64,000 nucleotides of DNA from JAGPUQ01 sp036961295. GTDB lineage: Bacteria; Pseudomonadota; Gammaproteobacteria; Pseudomonadales; Porticoccaceae. How positions within the stretch are numbered: the stretch's first letter is position 1; each line of letters starts with the position of its first letter. Below the pieces are notes generated by a model that worked only from the letters and a program-made list of their open reading frames with translations, did no database searches and had not been told where the DNA came from. Below are positions 19,501 through 28,153 of the stretch, piece by piece. The position numbers and the translations under genes are program-made. The DNA is taken from assembly GCA_036961295.1 (NCBI GenBank), contig JBALVX010000002.1, forward strand, positions 372,001 to 436,000, written 5' to 3'.

Positions 19501-20237
19501 TGTATCTCGGCACCTTACTTCAAGGCCTTCCCGCGCCATCTCTAGATAGTTTTGTGCAGAAAGCTTCGCTGGTATTGCTGAGCGGAGAGCGCGCTAATTT
19601 TGCCGTGCATATTGATGTCCTCGAAGCCAGCCAGGAAGTGGTGGTAAAAAGTTTGGGCACCCAGTTTGGTAATGTTATGGGCCTGTCAGGGGTGACGGTA
19701 CTTGGCGATGGCAAGGTCGTCGCCATTCTCGATTTGCGCTCGTTATTGCGCGAACGAGATCTATCGCTGTCCGCTGGCGCGGCTGCGCAACTGGCACTCG
19801 ACGTAGACGCAACACCAGAGACCGGTGTTGTCACTAGTACACCGGATGCCGAGGTAGCAAGAGACGAACAGAAAGAAACCACCGTGATGATCGTCGATGA
19901 CTCGGTCACCGTGCGCAAGGTGACCACCCGCTTCCTGGAGCGCGAGGGCTATCGAGTCATTACCGCTAAAGATGGTGTTGACGCTTTGCAGGTACTGCAG
20001 GAAGAAACGCCGGATTTGATGTTGCTGGATATTGAAATGCCGCGTATGGATGGTTTTGAGGTAGCACGGCAAGTACGCTCGTCTGAACGACTGCAAGATT
20101 TACCGATCATTATGATTACCTCCCGAACCGGAGATAAGCACCGGGAGAAAGCTATGTCTATCGGCGTTAACCACTACATGGGCAAGCCCTATCAGGAAGA
20201 GGTGTTACTCTCGGTGATCAAGGAATCACTGGTCTAA
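13596..20237 (+). CDS. chpA: Hybrid chemosensory histidine kinase ChpA (PilL)
   Basis: CheA-type kinase core of the Pil-Chp pathway, 2213 residues. An N-terminal Hpt/FimL-like region has HQVSG in place of HTLKG (LSHLHQVSGSLKI, about residue 49). Three canonical Hpt domains follow, with phosphorylatable histidines H764 (FHTLKGSGRM), H1029 (LHTLKGSAHM) and H1405 (LHTLKGGARM), separated by long acidic Ala/Glu/Pro linkers. Then come the dimerisation region (about 1585-1740), the ATPase domain (HLIRNAIDHGVE; DDGSGINIPAIRARA; GRGVGMDVV), a CheW domain and a C-terminal receiver with D2145 (LLDIEMPRMDGFEV). The linkers contain short repeats (TKAPAATKAPAATK). I see fewer canonical histidine modules than I recall for Pseudomonas ChpA. 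Confidence 0.96.
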   Translation: MVDTKQNVWGLEWLIDEVETSLHEAYSGLEAYRHDDSNAQQLQFCLSHLHQVSGSLKIVACHGGVLLVEEMESLVRSMIDGSITDVAESSELLVNAILKVPAYLRQILSNRRDEPAILLTLLNDLRALRNHPLATETSLFNPNFDFMAAVPANISPGAQRIDAVVGLVKKLRQIYQFALLGVLKKQELEKNIGFLQKVTARLQELFANSQRQQLWRTAGAILQSINPKEPAISAAQRHLFWELDKELRAIIQHGGAAFDAALPEGLLRNLLYYVLIIKSANGASSSELIDALCDDFKLSEALPRGVMSMGDSGLTPTYDRAVMETLSSSLGDELDIIKEVLESHLEASSAPAEAVGQITTGLKKISDTLAIAGYAPARQTALTITSQLAAYGSNQQASRAELTPIVSNVVLLENVLKAWPLQGDDDEATMDDAQQTAYMLGSAQQALVAEVHNSIEQVKDAIVGYISSRNDKQHLQEVPRLLNEMQRAMAIIDYRRLAEIIKSCGSYVSKELIRGTVPPQWQDIDALADSIISVEYYLDSLGSAETDDSEKILLTAEQKLSALGYTPQPVPQSTTATPIASSNEEAPLLAEAATVADEVVEASLVEPDTLESDSVDSTLELESVSPTSVVTQTSESTSETELEFESAVEASTTSEPGRTHTALDEFSLDIPQRGSSAPAASSNTVVETEPEVEELATGANADTSTGTTTTESPAQPADEDEIDPEIREIFVEEAREVLDSLQEYMPEWINGNADALPDIRRAFHTLKGSGRMVNAMVIGELGWAIENVLNKIVEGRLSQNDDVNGLIERALHIIPDMVTEFEQAQPHGNLEFIEALQNSAECIARGEAASLPPLPGEAPTADAATDTSFLAELSAEPQPEIFATEPDELLVDDLEAYTDLGPSLDADADAEIDIETEQNFEFDQASLSELDAALGLDKTDSLESEIETSPIDPSAPADDDALSVALEAENLQTTEAEIPEDSTYDETLLAIFADEADNYLDVMSSFITESRAASPFFRVPPNTLLRALHTLKGSAHMSGVTFVAEIATHLDHLMNEMSDRQVAMDDNIIDLLDTATTQCRDAIPAMQQARRAVEPEGFGELTQQIAELTARVQAKPLKKSANEATRSDQALRGLMTEGMHHSLGADEMLDVWLFEPEALQQQQPEMIAELQDIAAAAKEAQLPTMQALCNLLVQVYDRIGEHQSLLTNDAISNLNDAHDLLLNMFDAVAAYQDIPDFPAELQTRLQASASAEIPIEAALPYLNGTDDADTDEVATLSGISNDLTEILDDLPVELESPELHSSLSSAQHDDLDNFPLPEPFEPEALKPETLEPEPPVPAAATPQEPEAQTAAPEAEAPEEDIDEELVAIFLEEADDLNEEVEAALMQWKENPRSRQPIDVLKRALHTLKGGARMTGCRALGDLCHDFETDVIKAEPRRDQLDPDFFDTMLKRYDQLHSELEQIKTGAPSGGFAEPIDDPEAAYASEPQTVAQSEDQPGPATDDTTMDADSAQEHSTEVVESGAADEAPQHNTAEVLPFAPPITKAPAATKAPAATKALTPSAPAQQKTAVQTAPNTGGLNTGNKPRFGEPQETIKIAAPMLDTLANLAGETSITRGRVEQQINQFHFSLDEMDATIARLQDQIRRLGSETEAQITYRQGQIESSQEEEGFDPLEMDRYSDLQQLTRALQESASDLQDLKETLVLRARDAETVLVQQSRIQHDLQENLMQTRMVPFSRLVPRLRRIVRQVSGELNKIVDFKLEGVDGEMDRTVLEKIVSPLEHLIRNAIDHGVETPEQREQAGKAGTGKVFLDFSREAGDIVIRLADDGSGINIPAIRARAIKQDMLAEDSQISDQELMQFIFQPGFSTSETVSQVSGRGVGMDVVNNDVRQLGGTVSINSRPGAGTEFVLRLPFTVSVNRALMIRNSGERYAILLNSINGVVNVGIDELANFYANPSSRLHYGGEQYQILYLGTLLQGLPAPSLDSFVQKASLVLLSGERANFAVHIDVLEASQEVVVKSLGTQFGNVMGLSGVTVLGDGKVVAILDLRSLLRERDLSLSAGAAAQLALDVDATPETGVVTSTPDAEVARDEQKETTVMIVDDSVTVRKVTTRFLEREGYRVITAKDGVDALQVLQEETPDLMLLDIEMPRMDGFEVARQVRSSERLQDLPIIMITSRTGDKHREKAMSIGVNHYMGKPYQEEVLLSVIKESLV
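18218..18262 (+). repeat. 18-base tandem repeat inside the chpA linker
   Basis: Two perfect copies of CACTAAAGCCCCGGCGGC (18218-18235 and 18236-18253) and half of a third encode TKAPAATKAPAATKA in the linker between the third Hpt domain and the dimerisation domain. The repeat is in frame and lengthens a flexible linker. Confidence 0.9.
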
Positions 20238-20249
20238 CCCGCCCCGCCC

Positions 20250-21182
20250 ATGTCACTAAAAGTAGGTATTCTCACCCACGACTCGGCACAGAGTTACTCA
20301 CTAAAAACCGCTCTATCCGAACTCGGTCATTTCGTGGTCTATTTCAACACCCCGGATCTGAGTGCGACCGACCAGCCTCCTCCGACGGACGTCGAATTGT
20401 GGATCGTGACCGCACAGCCCGGTGCGAAAGACCGCATCCCCATCGACAATCGCAGCACCTTTAGCCTCTTACTCGATGGGCAAATCCCCTCTTTGCTCAG
20501 CCCCGGTTACGACGCATGGAAACGCACCCTGCGAGACAAAATCAATCGCGCCAGTTACCGCATGCCCGACAATCACCGTTTCGCCAGAGCGCGGCGGCTG
20601 TGGGTACTGGCAGCTTCAACCGGGGGTTTAAAAGCCGTCGAGGAATTTCTCAGTTTGATCGACCCGGCGCCAGGTCGCGGTGTTGGTTTGCTCTATGCTC
20701 AGCATATTGAGGGAGCCCATGTTGACCAACTTGAGAAAATGGTCACCCGCAGCAGTAACTGGGGAGCACAAATGGCCGACACCGGGCGCTTTGTGCTGGA
20801 GGGTTCAGTCTCCATCGTACGCCCGGACCACAAAATTCGCATTACCCCAGAACGCAAATTTCAAACCCTCAAAGCGCCCTGGGGTGGATCGTATCGACCC
20901 AGTATCGATTACGTCGCTGAAATGGTGGCTCGAAAATACGGCACCGCTGCCGGTCTCATCGTCTTTACCGGGATGGGCGATGATGGTGTCCTCGGTAGCC
21001 AGCATATCCGTGAAAACGGCGGTCAGGTCTGGGCACAACAGCCCAAAACTTGTATGGTGTCGGCGATGCCCGACGCGGTGATCAATGCTGGAACCGTTGA
21101 TTTTACCGGGAGTATTGTTGAACTCGCGGCTCACTTCCAACAACAGACCCTGGCACTACCTGCCAAATCCACGGCTAGTTAA
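20250..21182 (+). CDS. chpB: CheB-type methylesterase ChpB
   Basis: Protein-glutamate methylesterase opposing PilK on the receptor. Of its 310 residues, the C-terminal CheB catalytic domain (about 115-305) has the nucleophile Ser in VLAASTGGLKAVEEFL, the His in LYAQHIEGAH and the Asp in FTGMGDDGVLGSQHI. The N-terminal 110 residues do not carry a receiver phosphoacceptor motif, as in Pseudomonas ChpB, so it is probably not activated by phosphorylation. It starts 12 bases after the chpA stop. Confidence 0.92.
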   Translation: MSLKVGILTHDSAQSYSLKTALSELGHFVVYFNTPDLSATDQPPPTDVELWIVTAQPGAKDRIPIDNRSTFSLLLDGQIPSLLSPGYDAWKRTLRDKINRASYRMPDNHRFARARRLWVLAASTGGLKAVEEFLSLIDPAPGRGVGLLYAQHIEGAHVDQLEKMVTRSSNWGAQMADTGRFVLEGSVSIVRPDHKIRITPERKFQTLKAPWGGSYRPSIDYVAEMVARKYGTAAGLIVFTGMGDDGVLGSQHIRENGGQVWAQQPKTCMVSAMPDAVINAGTVDFTGSIVELAAHFQQQTLALPAKSTAS

Positions 21183-21188
21183 TTCCTT

Positions 21189-21683
21189 ATGAAAGATTTG
21201 ATCGGACTCACAAAACTCCCTCAAAACCTCGATGGCTTACTGTTGCCAGTCGGTGTCGATACCTTGCTAGTACCGATGACCTGCATCGCCGAAATTATTG
21301 AAGAGCGTCCTGCGCTGACGCGAAGCCCGCAGTCAAAACCCTGGCTCCACGGCTGGCTTGACTGGCGTAAACAACACATCCCTCTACTCGCCTTCGAGGG
21401 CCTGGAAGGCATCGGGCCCATGCCGCTAACCGAGACCTCACAAATAATCATCTTCAATGCCATCGGTGTTGGCGCCGAGCGCGGTTTTTTTGCGCTGGCT
21501 ATCGACAACCTGCCTCGCCCGATGCGGTTTTCCGAGGAACAGGACTTACCCATCGCCTCCAGCCCTGAACGCACCGGTATCGCGTTTGCCACGATAATCG
21601 AAGACAAACCCGTGTTGATCCCCGACCTCGAATACCTGGAACAGCTCAGCGTCGAGGCTGCCCTTGAAGGCTCCATTGCCTAG
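21189..21683 (+). CDS. chpC: CheW-like protein ChpC
   Basis: A second CheW-domain adaptor of the Pil-Chp system, thought to connect additional receptors to ChpA. In its 164 residues the CheW fold is recognisable from VGVDTLLVPMTCIAEIIEERPAL, WLHGWLDWRKQHIPLLAFEGL and FFALAIDNLPRPMRF. It is the last gene of the operon, 6 bases after chpB. No terminator with a T-run was seen in the 236 bases downstream. Confidence 0.9.
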   Translation: MKDLIGLTKLPQNLDGLLLPVGVDTLLVPMTCIAEIIEERPALTRSPQSKPWLHGWLDWRKQHIPLLAFEGLEGIGPMPLTETSQIIIFNAIGVGAERGFFALAIDNLPRPMRFSEEQDLPIASSPERTGIAFATIIEDKPVLIPDLEYLEQLSVEAALEGSIA

Positions 21684-21846
21684 CGTATGAACTAATGCAT
21701 TACTTAACGCATTACCTGAGGTATTGCCGCCGGGGCTTGCCGTCCCGACACGATAACTTTACCTTTCTCAAGGTATAAGCGGTTACCCCTACACACCGCT
21801 TTAAAAATCGTTAGAATAGTCGGCTTTCGTAATTTATCTAATCCAC

Positions 21847-21873
21847 TACATGTCGGCATATCGTCGACATGTA
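21847..21873. promoter_or_regulatory. Inverted repeat upstream of the acyl-CoA ligase gene
   Basis: TACATGTCG (21847-21855) and CGACATGTA (21865-21873) form a perfect 9-base inverted repeat with a 9-base spacer, ending 46 bases before the ligase ATG. The size and place suit a dimeric repressor or activator site, possibly of a fatty-acid-responsive regulator. No regulator gene is adjacent, so its protein is unknown. Confidence 0.5.
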
Positions 21874-21919
21874 ACTATCAACAGACAACATATTAGTCAC
21901 CAAACTGAGGGGAAACACC

Positions 21920-23539
<1,620 letters not shown>

Positions 23540-23718
23540 TCATTAGCGATAGATATCCGGTAATGGAGTTCCGCGACTGGCTACTTTTATGGCAGCATTA
23601 CTTTTGTTACCGAATTGCTTTCGCTACTGAATATAGCCGTCGTGATCAAGCCGCAATCGTTAAGCACGGCTGGTCACAGCAACCCGTTTCGTTTTCAAAT
23701 AAATGATAGCCCGCCATT

Positions 23719-25524
23719 ATGATTCCTCTATTAAATGACCGCGACATCGAGTTTCAACTATACGAAGCACTCGACACCGAATCACTGCTCACCCGCCCGC
23801 GCTATGCCGACCATTCCCGCGAAGTGTTTAATGCCACGCTAAACACCGCCAAAAGTGTCGCCGAGCGTTATTTCGCCAATCACGCGGTCAAAGCCGACAC
23901 ACAGGAACCGACCTTCGATGGTGAGTCGGTGCATTTGATTCCGGAAACTAAAGCTGCCTGGGATGCCTTTGTAGAAGCCGGTTTTCTGGCTGCCCACGAA
24001 GACTATGACGAGGGTGGCGCGCAATTACCGGAAGTAATTTTCCGCGTCATTATGTCTTACACCAATGCCGCCAATATCGGAACTGCGGCTTATCCTTTTG
24101 TATCCGTCGGCGTGATTAACCTGATCCGCGCCTTTGGTACCGCAGAGCAAAAAGCCCTCTACCTGCCATTAATAATGCACGGTAACAGCAACGGCACCAT
24201 GGCACTCACCGAACCGGCACAGGGTTCCGCGCTCGGCGATATTAAGACCATGGCGGAACCCGCAGACGACGGCAGCTACCGCCTGTTTGGCCAAAAAATG
24301 TATATCAGTTGCGCCGAGCACAATATCGCTGGCAACGTGGTCAACATGGTGCTCGCCAAAATCAAAGGCTCCCCGGATGGGGTCAAAGGCATATCACTGT
24401 TTATCGTTCCCAAATATCTGGTCAATGCTGACGGTAGTCCTGGTCAGCGCAACGATGTGGTTCTGGCTGGCCTCAACCACAAAATGGGTTACCGCAACGC
24501 TACCAATACCGTGCTCAACTTTGGTGAAAAAGACGGCGCCGTCGGGTATCTGATCGGTGAAGCGAACAAGGGACTGGGCTATATGTTCCAAATGATGAAC
24601 GAAGCCCGCATCGGTATCGGCCTCGGTGCCGCTGCTATTGCCTATCAAGGTTACAACCTGTCCCTCGACTACGCACGGCAGCGACCCCAGGGGCGTTTAG
24701 CCTCGTGCAAAGATCCTTCATCGCCTCAGGTGATGCTCACCGAACACGCCGACGTGCGACGTTTATTATTAGCTCAAAAAGCCTATGCCGAAGGCAGTCT
24801 GTTTATGGGGCTGTTCGCCAGCGCCTTATTTGAAGACCAAAATACTGCCGAAGATCCCGATCAAAGAAAACGCGCAGGCTTGTTACTCGATCTGATCACT
24901 CCGATGGTTAAATCCTGGCCTTCAAAATACGGTTGCATCGGTAATGACCACGCCATTCAAATTTTAGGTGGCGCGGGCTATATGCGCGAATACGAAGCCG
25001 AGCGTCTCTATCGAGATCAACGTCTCAACCCGATCCACGAAGGTGCTGAAGCCATTCACGGTCTCGATATTCTGGGCCGAAAGGTCACCATGAAAAACGG
25101 TGCATGCCACCAGGTTTTTCTTGAAGAAGTACAAAAGGATATTAGTGCGGCACAAGCCGTCGCTTGCCTGAGTGATATGGCAAAGCAACTCGAAACTGCA
25201 CTGAGCACCCTGGATAACACCACTCAATCGTTAATTACCCTGATGAGTGAAGACGTCGATCTCGGCCTCGCCAACGCCACCTTATATTTGGATATGTATG
25301 GCCGAGTACTGGCCTCCTGGCTGTGGTTAAAGCAGGCTCTGGCTGCCGACAAAGGTTTGTCCAACACCCAAACACAGAACGAACAAGATCAGCATTTTTA
25401 TCAAGGTAAGGTTCACACCGCCCGATATTATTTTGATTGGGAACTGCCTGCGGTAAATCAACATGCAGACATCTTGAATAGCGGTAATCGCGTACCCTTC
25501 GATATGCAGGACGACTGGTTTTAA
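23719..25524 (+). CDS. Acyl-CoA dehydrogenase with C-terminal extension
   Basis: FAD flavoenzyme that introduces the alpha-beta double bond in acyl-CoA. Its 601 residues are longer than the 380-residue simple form because of a C-terminal helical domain (about 470-595), as in the group annotated with an acetyl-CoA dehydrogenase-like C-terminus. Core motifs include MALTEPAQGSALGDIKT, NEARIGIGLGAAAIAYQG, AIQILGGAGYMREY and the region NPIHEGAEAIHGLDILGRK with the likely catalytic Glu. It lies 179 bases after the ligase. The exact chain length handled is unknown. Confidence 0.9.
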   Translation: MIPLLNDRDIEFQLYEALDTESLLTRPRYADHSREVFNATLNTAKSVAERYFANHAVKADTQEPTFDGESVHLIPETKAAWDAFVEAGFLAAHEDYDEGGAQLPEVIFRVIMSYTNAANIGTAAYPFVSVGVINLIRAFGTAEQKALYLPLIMHGNSNGTMALTEPAQGSALGDIKTMAEPADDGSYRLFGQKMYISCAEHNIAGNVVNMVLAKIKGSPDGVKGISLFIVPKYLVNADGSPGQRNDVVLAGLNHKMGYRNATNTVLNFGEKDGAVGYLIGEANKGLGYMFQMMNEARIGIGLGAAAIAYQGYNLSLDYARQRPQGRLASCKDPSSPQVMLTEHADVRRLLLAQKAYAEGSLFMGLFASALFEDQNTAEDPDQRKRAGLLLDLITPMVKSWPSKYGCIGNDHAIQILGGAGYMREYEAERLYRDQRLNPIHEGAEAIHGLDILGRKVTMKNGACHQVFLEEVQKDISAAQAVACLSDMAKQLETALSTLDNTTQSLITLMSEDVDLGLANATLYLDMYGRVLASWLWLKQALAADKGLSNTQTQNEQDQHFYQGKVHTARYYFDWELPAVNQHADILNSGNRVPFDMQDDWF

Positions 25525-25574
25525 TTGGCTTTTACCGCCTAAGCGTCAAAGCCTCAATATGAACGCTACAACCT

Positions 25575-25612
25575 AAGCCTTACGATATAAACTAAACCTT
25601 ACGATATAAACT
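25575..25612 (+). repeat. 19-base tandem repeat upstream of the aminotransferase gene
   Basis: AAGCCTTACGATATAAACT (25575-25593) is followed at once by a copy differing at one base (25594-25612), ending 12 bases before the aminotransferase ATG. It could be a duplicated regulator site or one of the short gene-boundary duplications seen across the window. Confidence 0.8.
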
Positions 25613-25624
25613 TCGGACATCTCT

Positions 25625-26944
25625 ATGAGCGAACTCAATCTCGAACACTGGTGGCAACCCTTTACCAACGTGCGGGGCTTCCGCGAAAACCCTCGCTTAA
25701 TTGAGCGCGCTGAAGGTTGTTTTCTCTATACCCCCGACGGTCGTGAAGTCCTCGATATTACCGCCGGGCTATGGTGCGCCAACCTTGGCCACAGCCGCAA
25801 AGAAGTTGCCGACGCGGTGCATAAACAATTAATGGAAATGGATTTTGCGCCGCCCTTCCAGTTTGGCTCGCCAGTCACTTTCCGCTTTGCCGAAAAATTA
25901 GTTGAGCACGCGCCCGAAGGTTTAAATCGCGTATTTTTTACCAACTCGGGTTCTGAGTCGGTAGAAACCGCAATGAAGATCGCTCACCGCTACCAGGTAG
26001 CCCGGGGCAAGGGTAATAAAACCCGCTTTATTTCTCGCGAGCGCGCTTATCACGGCGTCAATATTGGCAGCACCTCTTTGCAAGGTATTCCCAATAATCG
26101 CAAAGGTTTCCCGACTTTAGAAAACATCGATTTTTTACCGGACATGCTCGACATTGCTGCTAACGCTTTTAGTCGTGGCTTACCGGAAACGGGCGCTGAA
26201 AAACTCGATGTCCTGGAAAAGCTTATCGCCCAGCGCGGCGCGGAAAACATCTGCGCGGTTATCGTCGAGCCCATCGTCGGCGCGGGCGGCATGGTGCCGC
26301 CACCCAGGGGTTATCTCGAACGCCTACGCAGCATTTGCGACGATCACGACATTCTGCTTATTTTTGACGAAGTAGTTACCGGTTACGGCCGCACTGGCTC
26401 GGCCTTTGCCGCTACAGAGTTTGGCGTAACTCCCGATTTAATGACCACCGCCAAAGCTATTAACGGCGGCACAGTACCCATGGGCGGCGTATTTATTAAA
26501 GAGGAAATTCAGCAAACTATTTTTGATGCCGCGCCAACGGGTATGCCGGAAATATTTCACGGCAATACCTACGCGGGCGCTCCAGTAGCGGCGGCGGCGG
26601 GACTAGCCGCCTTTGAAATTTACGAGCGCGAAGGTTTACTGACTCGCGCCTCCGGCCCCATTGGTCAATATTGGGAAGACGCCCTACACAGCCTGCGGGA
26701 CATTCCACATATTATTGATATTCGCAATTACGGCTTACTGGGTGCCATCACCTTTGCTCCCAACCCGAAGAAATACCCCACCGGGGTCGGTGTTCCGGTT
26801 CACAACCGATGTTTTGAAAACGGCTTGCTGTGCCGCCCAGTGATGGACAATATGGTGATGTCGCCGCCGTTAACGATTTCAGAAACTGAAATCGATTTAT
26901 TTATTGAGCGCTTGCGCCTATCCATTGCAGATGTCCTGGGATAA
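25625..26944 (+). CDS. Class III aminotransferase (omega-amino acid--pyruvate type)
   Basis: PLP-dependent transaminase, 439 residues. It most resembles beta-alanine/omega-amino acid:pyruvate aminotransferases, judging by the N-terminus HWWQPFTNVRGF and the aromatic-rich start of the fold. Visible motifs are FFTNSGSESVETAMKIA for cofactor phosphate, FDEVVTGYGRTG with the ring-nitrogen Asp (about 248-259), the PLP lysine in TTAKAINGGTVPMGG (about 278-292), and FHGNTYAGAPVAAAAG. It shares a strand with the preceding fatty-acid genes, but no substrate link can be proven. Confidence 0.9.
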   Translation: MSELNLEHWWQPFTNVRGFRENPRLIERAEGCFLYTPDGREVLDITAGLWCANLGHSRKEVADAVHKQLMEMDFAPPFQFGSPVTFRFAEKLVEHAPEGLNRVFFTNSGSESVETAMKIAHRYQVARGKGNKTRFISRERAYHGVNIGSTSLQGIPNNRKGFPTLENIDFLPDMLDIAANAFSRGLPETGAEKLDVLEKLIAQRGAENICAVIVEPIVGAGGMVPPPRGYLERLRSICDDHDILLIFDEVVTGYGRTGSAFAATEFGVTPDLMTTAKAINGGTVPMGGVFIKEEIQQTIFDAAPTGMPEIFHGNTYAGAPVAAAAGLAAFEIYEREGLLTRASGPIGQYWEDALHSLRDIPHIIDIRNYGLLGAITFAPNPKKYPTGVGVPVHNRCFENGLLCRPVMDNMVMSPPLTISETEIDLFIERLRLSIADVLG

Positions 26945-26965
26945 ATGCGCTCGTAACCCAAAAAA

Positions 26966-26998
26966 CCACATGAGAACCACATAAACGCCACATGAAAA
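26966..26998 (+). repeat. 11-base repeat (x3) spanning the frmA start codon
   Basis: CCACATGAGAA, CCACATAAACG and CCACATGAAAA follow one another without a gap (26966-26998). The third unit contains the ATG used to start the downstream dehydrogenase at 26992, and the first unit has an out-of-frame ATG. Confidence 0.75.
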
Positions 26999-28098
26999 CT
27001 AACGCTGCCATCGCTTTTGCCGCCGGTAAACCTCTGGAAATCCATCAGGTTGATTTACAGGGTCCCCGAGCGGGAGAAGTATTGGTAGAAATAAAAGCCA
27101 CCGGGGTTTGTCACACCGATGCTTTTACTTTATCCGGCGATGATCCGGAAGGTGAGTTTCCCGCGATCTTAGGGCACGAAGGTGCGGGCGTGGTGGTGGA
27201 CGTCGGTGCAGGCGTAACAAGCTTACGCCCCGGCGATCATGTAATTCCTCTCTACACACCAGAATGCCGTACGTGTGAGTTCTGCTTAAACCCCAAAACC
27301 AATCTCTGCCAGTCGATTCGCGACACACAAGGCCGAGGTTTAATGCCCGACGGCAGCAGCCGATTTTCCCTCGACGGGAAACCCATTTTGCATTACATGG
27401 GTTGCTCTACTTTTTCTAACTACACGGTGTTGCCCGAAATTGCCCTGGCCAAAATTCGCGAGGACGCGCCCTTCGATAAAGTCTGCTACATCGGTTGCGG
27501 TGTCACCACCGGAGTCGGCGCGGTGGTGTATCGCGCCCAGGTAGAACCCGGTTCCCGGGTGGTGGTATTCGGCCTCGGGGGTATCGGTTTAAATGTTATT
27601 CAGGGCGCCCGTTTAGTTGGCGCGCGACAAATTATCGGCGTGGATTTAAATCCAGACAAAATAGCTCTCGCCAAAAAATTTGGCATGACGGACTTTATTG
27701 ATGCTGGCAAAACCGAAAACGTTGTGGAAGCCATTCAAGACTTGACCGGTGGCGGAGCAGATTATGCTTTTGAATGCATTGGTAATGTAGACGTTATGCG
27801 CCAGGCGCTGGAGTGCTGCCACAAGGGCTGGGGAGAGGCGTATATTATTGGTGTCGCGGGTGCCGGGCAGGAAATTAGCACTCGGCCGTTTCAACTCGTT
27901 ACCGGTCGCTCCTGGCACGGCGTGGCGTTTGGCGGCGCTAGAGGTCGCACGGATGTACCCACTATTGTCGATTGGTATATGGAAGGCAAAATCAATATCG
28001 ACGACTTAATTACTCATACCATGCCCCTGTCGGACATTAATAAAGCCTTTGATTTAATGCATTCCGGCGAGAGCATTCGTTCTGTTATTATTTATTGA
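26992..28098 (+). CDS. frmA: S-(hydroxymethyl)glutathione dehydrogenase / class III alcohol dehydrogenase
   Basis: Zinc enzyme that oxidises S-hydroxymethylglutathione to S-formylglutathione during formaldehyde detoxification and can also reduce S-nitrosoglutathione. The 368 residues fit class III ADH. Catalytic zinc ligands lie in GVCHTDAFTLSG and GHEGAG; the four-Cys structural zinc loop is CRTCEFCLNPKTNLC; the Rossmann motif is VFGLGGIGLNV; and CIGNVDVM and the C-terminal MHSGESIRSVI are conserved. The usual partner, S-formylglutathione hydrolase, is not next to it. It converges with ybiT. Confidence 0.96.
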   Translation: MKTNAAIAFAAGKPLEIHQVDLQGPRAGEVLVEIKATGVCHTDAFTLSGDDPEGEFPAILGHEGAGVVVDVGAGVTSLRPGDHVIPLYTPECRTCEFCLNPKTNLCQSIRDTQGRGLMPDGSSRFSLDGKPILHYMGCSTFSNYTVLPEIALAKIREDAPFDKVCYIGCGVTTGVGAVVYRAQVEPGSRVVVFGLGGIGLNVIQGARLVGARQIIGVDLNPDKIALAKKFGMTDFIDAGKTENVVEAIQDLTGGGADYAFECIGNVDVMRQALECCHKGWGEAYIIGVAGAGQEISTRPFQLVTGRSWHGVAFGGARGRTDVPTIVDWYMEGKINIDDLITHTMPLSDINKAFDLMHSGESIRSVIIY

Positions 28099-28153
28099 CC
28101 TGCTTGTTAAAACTTACCCAAAACTTTTCCCAAAACAAATAATATCGAACTTA

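Noticed and set aside
25575..25612. Possible CRISPR start (two near-identical repeats)
   Set aside because: The copies are directly adjacent with no spacers, and no cas genes are in the window.
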